Below are positions 1 to 9,579 of a stretch of DNA of 64,000 nucleotides, piece by piece. The translations under genes were made by a program, and so were the position numbers. The stretch is from Pratylenchus scribneri (taxonomy: Eukaryota > Nematoda > Chromadorea > Rhabditida > Pratylenchidae). Numbering within the stretch: the stretch's first letter is position 1; each line of letters starts with the position of its first letter. The stretch is taken from contig JAQSEB010000084.1 in NCBI GenBank assembly GCA_030063045.1, forward strand, positions 310,001 through 374,000, in the 5' to 3' direction. A model generated the notes under the pieces. It was given only the letters and a program-made list of their open reading frames with translations, searched no databases and was not told the origin of the DNA.

Positions 1-9
1 GAAAATGCA

Positions 10-29
10 GGTGGGTAGGGTGAACTAGG
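10..29 (+). other. Potential two-layer G-quadruplex motif, repeated in most units
   Basis: Four G-runs (GG, GGG, GGG, GG) are separated by loops of 1 nt (T), 2 nt (TA) and 7 nt (TGAACTA), which fits the G2 (loop 1-7) pattern for a two-tetrad quadruplex. Class B units keep four runs (GG, GG, GGG, GG) with loops of 1, 3 and 7. The coordinates are the first instance; the motif recurs every 37 bp on the same strand. Two-layer quadruplexes are weaker than three-layer ones, so folding is a possibility and has not been shown. Confidence 0.4.
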
Positions 30-32
30 TGA
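18..32 (+). promoter_or_regulatory. DR3-type nuclear-receptor-like element (one per consensus unit)
   Basis: Unit positions 18-23 read GGGTGA, 24-26 ACT and 27-32 AGGTGA. Both hexamers fit the RGKTSA half-site, and the 3-bp spacing is the DR3 layout bound by VDR/RXR heterodimers; GGGTGA is also the 5' half-site of the human osteocalcin vitamin D element. The coordinates are the first instance. Most units keep it, but several marker variants break it: TAGGATG (position 20), GGTAAGG (18), GGGTAAAC (22), AACTTGG (27), CTAAGTG (28) and GGTTATT (31). The match is visible in the sequence; receptor binding is only inferred, and a satellite consensus can fit such a short motif by chance. Confidence 0.25.
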
Positions 33-80
33 TTAAGGAAAATGCTGGTGGGTAGGGTGAACTAGGTGATTAAGGAAAAT

Positions 81-777
81 GCTGTTGGGTAGGGTGAACT
101 TGGTGATTAAGGAAAATGCTGGTGGGTAGGGTGAACTAGGTGATTAAGAAAAATGCTGGTGGGTAGGGTGAACTAGGTGATTAAGGAAAATGCAGGTGGG
201 TAGAGTGAACTAGGTGATTAAGGAAAATGCTGGTGGATAGGGTAAACTAGGTGATCGAGTAAGATGCAGGTGGATAGGGTGAAGTTGGTGATTAAGGAAA
301 ATGCAGGTGGATTGGGTGAACTAGGTGATCGAGTAAGATGCAGGTGGGTAGGGTGAACTAAGTGATTAAGGAAAATGCTGGTGGATAGGGTGAACAAGGA
401 GATTAAGGAAAATGCAGATGGGTAGGGTGAACTAGGTGATTAAGGAAAATGCAGGTGGGTAGTTTGAACTAGGTGATTAAGGAAAATGCAGGTGGGTAGG
501 GTGAACTAGGTGATTAAGGAAAATGCTGGAGGATAGGGTGAACTAGGTGATTAAGGAAAATGCAGGTGGGTAGGATGAACTAGGTGATTAAGGAAAATGC
601 TGGTGGGTAGGGTGAACTAGGTGATTAAGGAAAATGCAGGTGGGTAGGGTGAACTAGGTGATTAAGGAAAATGCTGGTGGATAGGGTGAACTAGGTGATT
701 AAGGAAAATGCTGGAGGATAGGGTGAACTAGGTGATTAAGGAAAATGCAGGTGGGTAGGATGAACTAGGTGATCGAG
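81..777 (+). repeat. Core block I, copy 1 (697 bp)
   Basis: Core block I runs from a CTGTTGGGTAG...AACTTGG monomer to the first GATCGAG that follows a CTGGAGG/TAGGATG pair. In order it carries CTGTTGGG, TTAAGAAAAATG, TAGAGTG, GGGTAAAC with GATCGAG, GAAGTTGG, GGATTGGG with GATCGAG, CTAAGTG, CAAGGAG, CAGATGGG, GTAGTTTG, CTGGAGG and TAGGATG. The CTGTTGGG-to-GTAGTTTG distance is 382 bp here and in all six other copies. Homology continues leftward to base 1 and rightward to about 1,010. Confidence 0.85.
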
Positions 778-944
778 TAAGATGCAGGTGGGTAGGGTGA
801 ACTAGGTGATTAAGGAAAATGCAGGTAGGTTAGGGTGAACTAGGTGATCGAGTAAGATGCAGGTGGATAGGGTGAACTAAGTGATTAAGGAAAATGCAGG
901 TGGGTAAGGTGAACTAGGTGATTAAGGAAAATGCTGGTGGATAG

Positions 945-2340
945 GGTGAACTAGGTGATTAAGGAAAATGCAGGTGGGTAGGGTGAACTAGGTGATTAAG
1001 GAAAATGATGGTGGATAGGGTGAACTTGGTGATTAAGGAAAATGCTGGTGGATAGGGTGAACTAGGTGATTAAGGAAAATGCAGGTGGGTAGGGTGAACT
1101 AGGTGATTAAGGAAAATGCAGGTGGGTAGGGTGAACTAGGTGATTAAGGAAAATGCTGGTGGATAGGGTGAACTAGGTTATTAAGGAAAATGCTGGTGGG
1201 TAGGGTGAACTAGGTGATTAAGGAAAATGCAGGTGGGTAGGGTGAACTAGGTGATTAAGGAAAATGCTGGTGGATAGGGTGAACAAGGAGATTAAGGAAA
1301 ATGCAGATGGGTAGGGTGAACTAGGTGATTAAGGAAAATGCAGGTGGGTAGGGTGAACTAGGTGATTAAGGAAAATGCTGGTGGATAGGGTGAACTAGGT
1401 GATTAAGGAAAATGCTGGAGGATAGGGTGAACTAGGTGATTAAGGAAAATGCAGGTGGGTAGGATGAACTAGGTGATTAAGGAAAATGCTGGTGGGTAGG
1501 GTGAACTAGGTGATTAAGGAAAATGCAGGTGGGTAGGGTGAACTTGGTGATTAAGGAAAATGCTGGTGGATAGGGTGAACTAGGTGATTAAGGAAAATGC
1601 AGGTGGGTAGGGTGAACTAGGTGATTAAGGAAAATGCAGGTGGGTAGGGTGAACTAGGTGATTAAGGAAAATGCTGGTGGATAGGGTGAACTAGGTTATT
1701 AAGGAAAATGCTGGTGGGTAGGGTGAACTAGGTGATTAAGGAAAATGCAGGTGGATAGGGTGAACTTGGTGATTAAGGAAAATGCTGGTGGATAGGGTGA
1801 CCTAGGTGATTAAGGAAAATGCAGGTGGGTAGGGTGAACTAGGTGATTAAGGAAAATGCAGGTGGGTAGGGTGAACTAGGTGATTAAGGAAAATGCTGGT
1901 GGATAGGGTGAACTAGGTTATTAAGGAAAATGCTGGTGGGTAGGGTGAACTAGGTGATTAAGGAAAATGCAGGTGGGTAGGGTGAACTAGGTGATTAAGG
2001 AAAATGCTGGTGGATAGGGTGAACTTGGTGATTAAGGAAAATGCTGGTGGGTAGGGTGAACTAGGTGATTAAGGAAAATGCAGGTGGGTAAGGTGAACTA
2101 GGTGATTAAGGAAAATGCTGGTGGATAGGGTGAACTTGGTGATTAAGGAAAATGCTGGTGGGTAGGGTGAACTTGGTGATTAAGGAAAATGCAGGTGGAT
2201 AGGATGAACTAGGTGATTAAGGAAAATGCTGGTGGATAGGGTGAACTTGGTGATTAAGGAAAATGCTGGTGGGTAGGGTGAACTAGGTGATTAAGGAAAA
2301 TGCAGGTGGGTAGGGTGAACTAGGTGATTAAGGAAAATGC
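945..2340 (+). repeat. 40-unit (1,480-bp) super-repeat, copy 1
   Basis: This segment recurs at 2,425-3,816 with an offset of exactly 1,480 bp (40 x 37). Matching markers include GATGGTGG at 1,007 and 2,487, CAAGGAG near 1,283 and 2,763, and GACCTAGG at 1,799 and 3,279. The offset drops to 1,476 after a 4-bp deletion in copy 2. The copies diverge at 2,341 (T) versus 3,817 (A). The pairing looks like unequal exchange between arrays 40 units out of register. Confidence 0.85.
1799..2093 (+). repeat. Core block II, copy 1 (GACCTAGG to TAAGG)
   Basis: Core block II is marked by a monomer reading GACCTAGG (C in place of A at unit position 24), followed 290 bp later by a GGTAAGG monomer. Between them come two CAGGTGGG units, a TTATTAAG unit, CTGGTGGG, CAGGTGGG, an AACTTGG unit and CTGGTGGG. 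This spacing is kept in all seven copies (286 bp in copy 2, because of its 4-bp deletion). Confidence 0.8.
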
Positions 2341-3278
2341 TGGTGGATAGGGTGAACTAGGTGATTAAGGAAAATGCAGGTGGGTAGGGTGAACTAGGTG
2401 ATTAAGGAAAATGCAGGTGGGTAGGGTGAACTAGGTGATTAAGGAAAATGCAGGTGGGTAGGGTGAACTAGGTGATTAAGGAAAATGATGGTGGATAGGG
2501 TGAACTTGGTGATTAAGGAAAATGCTGGTGGATAGGGTGAACTAGGTGATTAAGGAAAATGCAGGTGGGTAGGGTGAACTAGGTGATTAAGGAAAATGCA
2601 GGTGGGTAGGGTGAACTAGGTGATTAAGGAAAATGCTGGTGGATAGGGTGAACTAGGTTATTAAGGAAAATGCTGGTGGGTAGGGTGAACTAGGTGATTA
2701 AGGAAAATGCAGGTGGGTAGGGTGAACTAGGTGATTAAGGAAAATGCTGGTGGATAGGGTGAACAAGGAGATTAAGGAAAATGCAGATGGGTAGGGTGAA
2801 CTAGGTGATTAAGGAAAATGCAGGTGGGTAGGGTGAACTAGGTGATTAAGGAAAATGCTGGTGGATAGGGTGAACTAGGTGATTAAGGAAAATGCTGGAG
2901 GATAGGGTGAACTAGGTGATTAAGGAAAATGCAGGTGGGTAGGATGAACTAGGTGATTAAGGAAAATGCTGGTGGGTAGGGTGAACTAGGTGATTAAGGA
3001 AAATGCAGGTGGGTAGGGTGAACTTGGTGATTAAGGAAAATGCTGGTGGATAGGGTGAACTAGGTGATTAAGGAAAATGCAGGTGGGTAGGGTGAACTAG
3101 GTGATTAAGGAAAATGCAGGTGGGTAGGGTGAACTAGGTGATTAAGGAAAATGCTGGTGGATAGGGTGAACTAGGTTATTAAGGAAAATGCTGGTGGGTA
3201 GGGTGAACTAGGTGATTAAGGAAAATGCAGGTGGATAGGGTGAACTTGGTGATTAAGGAAAATGCTGGTGGATAGGGT

Positions 3279-3569
3279 GACCTAGGTGATTAAGGAAAAT
3301 GCAGGTGGGTAGGGTGAACTAGGTGATTAAGGAAAATGCAGGTGGGTAGGGTGAACTAGGTGATTAAGGAAAATGCTGGTGGATAGGGTGAACTAGGTTA
3401 TTAAGGAAAATGCGGGTAGGGTGAACTAGGTGATTAAGGAAAATGCAGGTGGGTAGGGTGAACTAGGTGATTAAGGAAAATGCTGGTGGATAGGGTGAAC
3501 TTGGTGATTAAGGAAAATGCTGGTGGGTAGGGTGAACTAGGTGATTAAGGAAAATGCAGGTGGGTAAGG
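3279..3569 (+). repeat. Core block II, copy 2 (with 4-bp deletion)
   Basis: GACCTAGG begins at 3,279 and the TAAGG marker at 3,565, 4 bp closer than in the other copies because of the short monomer at about 3,412. This lets copy 2 be told from copy 1 at 1,799. Confidence 0.8.
3405..3437 (+). repeat. 33-bp monomer with 4-bp deletion
   Basis: The unit reads ATGCGGGTAGGG, where the normal form is ATGCTGGTGGGTAGGG, so four bases of the GGTGG region are missing. I saw no other copy. It creates one of the few CpG dinucleotides outside the GATCGAG subfamily. Confidence 0.8.
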
Positions 3570-4306
3570 TGAACTAGGTGATTAAGGAAAATGCTGGTGG
3601 ATAGGGTGAACTTGGTGATTAAGGAAAATGCTGGTGGGTAGGGTGAACTTGGTGATTAAGGAAAATGCAGGTGGATAGGATGAACTAGGTGATTAAGGAA
3701 AATGCTGGTGGATAGGGTGAACTTGGTGATTAAGGAAAATGCTGGTGGGTAGGGTGAACTAGGTGATTAAGGAAAATGCAGGTGGGTAGGGTGAACTAGG
3801 TGATTAAGGAAAATGCAGGTGGGTAGGGTGAACTAGGTGATTAAGGAAAATGCTGGTGGATAGGGTGAACTTGGTGATTAAGGAAAATGCTGGTGGATAG
3901 GGTGAACTAGGTGATTAAGGAAAATGTTGGTGGGTAGGGTGAACTAGGTGATTAAGGAAAATGCTGGTGGGTAGGGTGAACTAGGTGATTAAGGAAAATG
4001 CTGGTGGGTAGGGTGAACTAGGTGATTAAGGAAAATGCTGGTGGATAGGGTGAACTAGGTGATTAAGGAAAATGCTGGTGGATAGGGTGAACTTGGTGAT
4101 TAAGGAAAATGCTGGTGGATAGGGTGAACTAGGTGATTAAGGAAAATGCTGGTGGGTAGGGTGAACTAGGTGATTAAGGAAAATGCTGGTGGGTAGGGTG
4201 AACTAGGTGATTAAGGAAAATGCTGGTGGGTAGGGTGAACTAGGTGATTAAGGAAAATGCAGGTGGGTAGGGTGAACTAGGTGATTAAGGAAAATGCTGG
4301 TGGATA

Positions 4307-5490
4307 GGGTAAACTAGGTGATCGAGTAAGATGCAGGTGGATAGGGTGAAGTTGGTGATTAAGGAAAATGCAGGTGGATTGGGTGAACTAGGTGATCGAG
4401 TAAGATGCAGGTGGGTAGGGTGAACTAAGTGATTAAGGAAAATGCTGGTGGATAGGGTAAACTAGGTGATCGAGTAAGATGCAGGTGGATAGGGTGAAGT
4501 TGGTGATTAAGGAAAATGCAGGTGGATTGGGTGAACTAGGTGATCGAGTAAGATGCAGGTGGGAAGGGTGAACTAGGTAATTAAGGAAAATGCAGGTGGG
4601 TAGGGTGAACTAGGTGATTAAGGAAAATGCTGGTGGATAGGGTGAACTAGGTGATTAAGGAAATTGCAGGTGGGTAGAGTGAACTAGGTGATTAAGGAAA
4701 ATGCTGGTGGATAGGGTGAACTAGGTGATAAAGGAAAATGCTGGTGGATAGGGTGAACTAGGTGATAAAGGAAAATGCTGGTGGATAGGGTGAACTAGGT
4801 GATTAAGGAAAATGCAGGTGGGTAGGGTGAACTAGGTGATTAAGGAAAATGCTGTTGGGTAGGGTGAACTAGGTGATTAAGGAAAATGCTGGTGGATAGG
4901 GTAAACTAGGTGATCGAGTAAGATGCAGGTGGATAGGGTGAAGTTGGTGATTAAGGAAAATGCAGGTGGATTGGGTGAACTAGGTGATCGAGTAAGATGC
5001 AGGTGGGTAGGGTGAACTAAGTGATTAAGGAAAATGCTGGTGGATAGGGTAAACTAGGTGATCGAGTAAGATGCAGGTGGATAGGGTGAAGTTGGTGATT
5101 AAGGAAAATGCAGGTGGATTGGGTGAACTAGGTGATCGAGTAAGATGCAGGTGGGAAGGGTGAACTAGGTAATTAAGGAAAATGCAGGTGGGTAGGGTGA
5201 ACTAGGTGATTAAGGAAAATGCTGGTGGATAGGGTGAACTAGGTGATTAAGGAAATTGCAGGTGGGTAGAGTGAACTAGGTGATTAAGGAAAATGCAGGT
5301 GGGTAGGGTGAACTAGGTGATTAAGGAAAATGCTGTTGGATAGGGTGAACTAGGTGATAAAGGAAAATGCTGGTGGATAGGGTGAACTAGGTGATTAAGG
5401 AAAATGCAGGTGGGTAGGGTGAACTAGGTGATTAAGGAAAATGCTGGTGGGTAGGGTGAACTAGGTGATTAAGGAAAATGCTGTTGGGTA
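4307..5490 (+). repeat. 16-unit (592-bp) tandem duplication with internal 4-unit duplication
   Basis: GGGTAAAC markers fall at 4,307, 4,455, 4,899 and 5,047, and the GGAAATTG marker at 4,659 and 5,251. The 4,307/4,899, 4,455/5,047 and 4,659/5,251 pairs are each exactly 592 bp (16 units) apart. Inside each copy, the four-unit string GGGTAAAC, GATCGAG, GAAGTTGG, GGATTGGG is itself repeated at 148 bp. Segment B carries the same 592-bp duplication (30,009 and 30,601). The second-copy boundary is approximate. Confidence 0.8.
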
Positions 5491-6293
5491 GGGTGAACTT
5501 GGTGATTAAGGAAAATGCTGGTGGATAGGGTGAACTAGGTGATTAAGGAAAATGCTGGTGGGTAGGGTGAACTAGGTGATTAAGGAAAATGCTGGTGGGT
5601 AGGGTGAACTAGGTGATTAAGGAAAATGCTGGTGGGTAGGGTGAACTAGGTGATTAAGGAAAATGCAGGTGGGTAGGGTGAACTAGGTGATTAAGGAAAA
5701 TGCTGGTGGATAGGGTAAACTAGGTGATCGAGTAAGATGCAGGTGGATAGGGTGAAGTTGGTGATTAAGGAAAATGCAGGTGGATTGGGTGAACTAGGTG
5801 ATCGAGTAAGATGCAGGTGGGTAGGGTGAACTAAGTGATTAAGGAAAATGCTGGTGGATAGGGTAAACTAGGTGATCGAGTAAGATGCAGGTGGATAGGG
5901 TGAAGTTGGTGATTAAGGAAAATGCAGGTGGATTGGGTGAACTAGGTGATCGAGTAAGATGCAGGTGGGAAGGGTGAACTAGGTAATTAAGGAAAATGCA
6001 GGTGGGTAGGGTGAACTAGGTGATAAAGGAAAATGCTGGTGGATAGGGTGAACTAGGTGATAAAGGAAAATGCTGGTGGATAGGGTGAACTAGGTGATTA
6101 AGGAAAATGCAGGTGGGTAGGGTGAACTAGGTGATTAAGGAAAATGCTGTTGGATAGGGTGAACTAGGTGATAAAGGAAAATGCTGGTGGATAGGGTGAA
6201 CTAGGTGATTAAGGAAAATGCAGGTGGGTAGGGTGAACTAGGTGATTAAGGAAAATGCTGGTGGGTAGGGTGAACTAGGTGATTAAGGAAAAT

Positions 6294-6990
6294 GCTGTTG
6301 GGTAGGGTGAACTTGGTGATTAAGGAAAATGCTGGTGGGTAGGGTGAACTAGGTGATTAAGAAAAATGCTGGTGGGTAGGGTGAACTAGGTGATTAAGGA
6401 AAATGCAGGTGGGTAGAGTGAACTAGGTGATTAAGGAAAATGCTGGTGGATAGGGTAAACTAGGTGATCGAGTAAGATGCAGGTGGATAGGGTGAAGTTG
6501 GTGATTAAGGAAAATGCAGGTGGATTGGGTGAACTAGGTGATCGAGTAAGATGCAGGTGGGTAGGGTGAACTAAGTGATTAAGGAAAATGCTGGTGGATA
6601 GGGTGAACAAGGAGATTAAGGAAAATGCAGATGGGTAGGGTGAACTAGGTGATTAAGGAAAATGCAGGTGGGTAGTTTGAACTAGGTGATTAAGGAAAAT
6701 GCAGGTGGGTAGGGTGAACTAGGTGATTAAGGAAAATGCTGGAGGATAGGGTGAACTAGGTGATTAAGGAAAATGCAGGTGGGTAGGATGAACTAGGTGA
6801 TTAAGGAAAATGCTGGTGGGTAGGGTGAACTAGGTGATTAAGGAAAATGCAGGTGGGTAGGGTGAACTAGGTGATTAAGGAAAATGCTGGTGGATAGGGT
6901 GAACTAGGTGATTAAGGAAAATGCTGGAGGATAGGGTGAACTAGGTGATTAAGGAAAATGCAGGTGGGTAGGATGAACTAGGTGATCGAG
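6294..6990 (+). repeat. Core block I, copy 2
   Basis: CTGTTGGG begins at 6,293-6,294, GTAGTTTG follows at 382 bp and GATCGAG at 690 bp, as in copy 1. The offset from copy 1 is 6,213 bp. Downstream it continues in parallel to the 29-bp monomer at 7,229, where copy 1 still has a full-length GATGGTGG unit. Confidence 0.85.
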
Positions 6991-7216
6991 TAAGATGCAG
7001 GTAGGTAGGGTGAACTAGGTGATTAAGGAAAATGCAGGTAGGTTAGGGTGAACTAGGTGATCGAGTAAGATGCAGGTGGATAGGGTGAACTAAGTGATTA
7101 AGGAAAATGCAGGTGGGTAAGGTGAACTAGGTGATTAAGGAAAATGCTGGTGGATAGGGTGAACTAGGTGATTAAGGAAAATGCAGGTGGGTAGGGTGAA
7201 CTAGGTGATTAAGGAA

Positions 7217-7245
7217 AATGATGGTGGATATTGGTGATTAAGGAA
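7217..7245 (+). repeat. 29-bp monomer (GGATATTGG), first copy
   Basis: A GATGGTGGATAGGGTGAACTTGG unit has lost 8 bp, leaving GATGGTGGATATTGG. The deletion removes one G-run and the 5' half-site of the DR3-like element. The same junction occurs near 8,036, 9,027, 32,228 and 46,161, so one deletion was copied along with larger blocks. Confidence 0.8.
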
Positions 7246-8023
7246 AATGCTGGTGGATAGGGTGAACTAGGTGATTAAGGAAAATGCAGGTGGGTAGGGT
7301 GAACTAGATGATTAAGGAAAATGCAGGTGGGTAGGGTGAACTAGGTGATTAAGGAAAATGCTGGTGGATAGGGTGAACTAGGTTATTAAGGAAAATGCTG
7401 GTGGGTAGGGTGAACTAGGTGATTAAGGAAAATGCAGGTGGGTAGGGTGAACTAGGTGATTAAGGAAAATGCTGGTGGATAGGGTGAACAAGGAGATTAA
7501 GGAAAATGCAGATGGGTAGGGTGAACTAGGTGATTAAGGAAAATGCAGGTGGGTAGGGTGAACTAGGTGATTAAGGAAAATGCTGGTGGATAGGGTGAAC
7601 TAGGTGATTAAGGAAAATGCTGGAGGATAGGGTGAACTAGGTTATTAAGGAAAATGCAGGTGGGTAGGATGAACTAGGTGATTAAGGAAAATGCTGGTGG
7701 GTAGGGTGAACTAGGTGATTAAGGAAAATGCAGGTGGGTAGGGTGAACTAGGTGATTAAGGAAAATGCTGGTGGATAGGGTGAACTAGGTGATTAAGGAA
7801 AATGCTGGAGGATAGGGTGAACTAGGTGATTAAGGAAAATGCAGGTGGGTAGGATGAACTAGGTGATCGAGTAAGATGCAGGTGGGTAGGGTGAACTAGG
7901 TGATTAAGGAAAATGCAGGTGGGTAGGATGAACTAGGTGATCGAGTAAGATGCAGGTAGGTAGGGTGAACTAGGTGATTAAGGAAAATGCAGGTAGGTTA
8001 GGGTGAACTAGGTGATTAAGGAA

Positions 8024-8052
8024 AATGATGGTGGATATTGGTGATTAAGGAA
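8024..8052 (+). repeat. 29-bp monomer (GGATATTGG), second copy
   Basis: Same 8-bp deletion as at 7,229, with TATT at 8,036. Here it directly follows a GGTTAGGG monomer, so the local order differs from the first copy and implies a rearrangement upstream of this unit. Confidence 0.75.
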
Positions 8053-9014
8053 AATGCTGGTGGATAGGGTGAACTAGGTGATTAAGGAAAATGCAGGTGG
8101 GTAGGGTGAACTAGATGATTAAGGAAAATGCAGGTGGGTAGGGTGAACTAGGTGATTAAGGAAAATGCTGGTGGATAGGGTGAACTAGGTTATTAAGGAA
8201 AATGCTGGTGGGTAGGGTGAACTAGGTGATTAAGGAAAATGCAGGTGGGTAGGGTGAACTAGGTGATTAAGGAAAATGCTGGTGGATAGGGTGAACAAGG
8301 AGATTAAGGAAAATGCAGATGGGTAGGGTGAACTAGGTGATTAAGGAAAATGCAGGTGGGTAGGGTGAACAAGGAGATTAAGGAAAATGCAGATGGGTAG
8401 GGTGAACTAGGTGATTAAGGAAAATGCAGGTGGGTAGTTTGAACTAGGTGATTAAGGAAAATGCAGGTGGGTAGGGTGAACTAGGTGATTAAGGAAAATG
8501 CTGGAGGATAGGGTGAACTAGGTGATTAAGGAAAATGCAGGTGGGTAGGATGAACTAGGTGATTAAGGAAAATGCTGGTGGGTAGGGTGAACTAGGTGAT
8601 TAAGGAAAATGCAGGTGGGTAGGGTGAACTAGGTGATTAAGGAAAATGCTGGTGGATAGGGTGAACTAGGTGATTAAGGAAAATGCTGGAGGATAGGGTG
8701 AACTAGGTGATTAAGGAAAATGCAGGTGGGTAGGATGAACTAGGTGATCGAGTAAGATGCAGGTAGGTAGGGTGAACTAGGTGATTAAGGAAAATGCAGG
8801 AGGATAGGGTGAACTAGGTGATTAAGGAAAATGCAGGTGGGTAGGATGAACTAGGTGATTAAGGAAAATGCTGGTGGGTAGGGTGAACTAGGTGATTAAG
8901 GAAAATGCAGGTGGGTAGGGTGAACTAGGTGATTAAGGAAAATGCTGGTGGATAGGGTGAACTAGGTGATTAAGGAAAATGCAGGTGGGTAGGGTGAACT
9001 AGGTGATTAAGGAA

Positions 9015-9043
9015 AATGATGGTGGATATTGGTGATTAAGGAA
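9015..9043 (+). repeat. 29-bp monomer (GGATATTGG), third copy
   Basis: Same 8-bp deletion, with TATT at 9,027, followed by the same sequence of CTGGTGG, CAGGTGGG with CTAGATG, CAGGTGGG and TTATTAAG units seen after the copies at 7,229 and 8,036. Confidence 0.75.
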
Positions 9044-9579
9044 AATGCTGGTGGATAGGGTGAACTAGGTGATTAAGGAAAATGCAGGTGGGTAGGGTGA
9101 ACTAGATGATTAAGGAAAATGCAGGTGGGTAGGGTGAACTAGGTGATTAAGGAAAATGCTGGTGGATAGGGTGAACTAGGTTATTAAGGAAAATGCTGGT
9201 GGGTAGGGTGAACTAGGTGATTAAGGAAAATGCAGGTGGGTAGGGTGAACTAGGTGATTAAGGAAAATGCTGGTGGGTAGGGTGAACTAGGTGATTAAGG
9301 AAAATGCTGGTGGATAGGGTGAACTAGGTTATTAAGGAAAATGCTGGTGGGTAGGGTGAACTAGGTGATTAAGGAAAATGCAGGTGGGTAGGGTGAACTA
9401 GGTGATTAAGGAAAATGCTGGTGGATAGGGTGAACTAGGTGATTAAGGAAAATGCAGGTGGGTAGGGTGAACTAGGTGATTAAGGAAAATGCTGATGGAT
9501 AGGGTGAACTAGGTTATTAAGGAAAATGCAGGTGGGTAGGGTGAACTAGGTGATTAAGGAAAATGCTGGTGGATAGGGT

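Larger units (their letters stand above)
1..37 (+). repeat. Reference monomer, class A (A9, G15)
   Basis: This first complete unit matches the class A consensus and sets the numbering used here. Class A reads CAGGTGGGTAG at positions 8-18; the other major class (B) reads CTGGTGGATAG, and a mixed class reads CTGGTGGGTAG. A9 usually goes with G15, and A15 usually with T9, so the two sites are linked. Classes A and B often alternate, giving long stretches a loose 74-bp dimer rhythm. The unit has an A4 tract at 2-5 and G-runs at 10-11, 13-15, 18-20 and 28-29. Confidence 0.95.
2425..3816 (+). repeat. 40-unit super-repeat, copy 2
   Basis: Second copy of the 945-2,340 segment, directly downstream after about 84 bp of less well-matched units. 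It differs mainly by the 4-bp deletion at about 3,412. Its right part is also the left part of the long segment repeated at 26.9-35.7 kb. Confidence 0.85.

Noticed and set aside
40..50. ATG codons in each unit (GAAAATGC) as starts with an upstream GGA-type ribosome binding site
   Set aside because: GGAAAATG occurs in nearly every unit as part of the repeat, and each such ATG meets an in-frame stop within a unit or so. It is not a translation signal.
821..858. Interstitial telomere repeat
   Set aside because: Only one TTAGGG occurs per variant unit, never in tandem, and the following GA breaks the TRF1/TRF2 consensus. I keep it only as a resemblance.
4650..4700. GGAAATTG and other single-base variants as functional sites
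   Set aside because: They recur only because they lie within duplicated blocks (4,659, 5,251, 12,521, 30,361, 30,953, 44,047, 44,886). They are useful lineage tags, with no sign of independent function.
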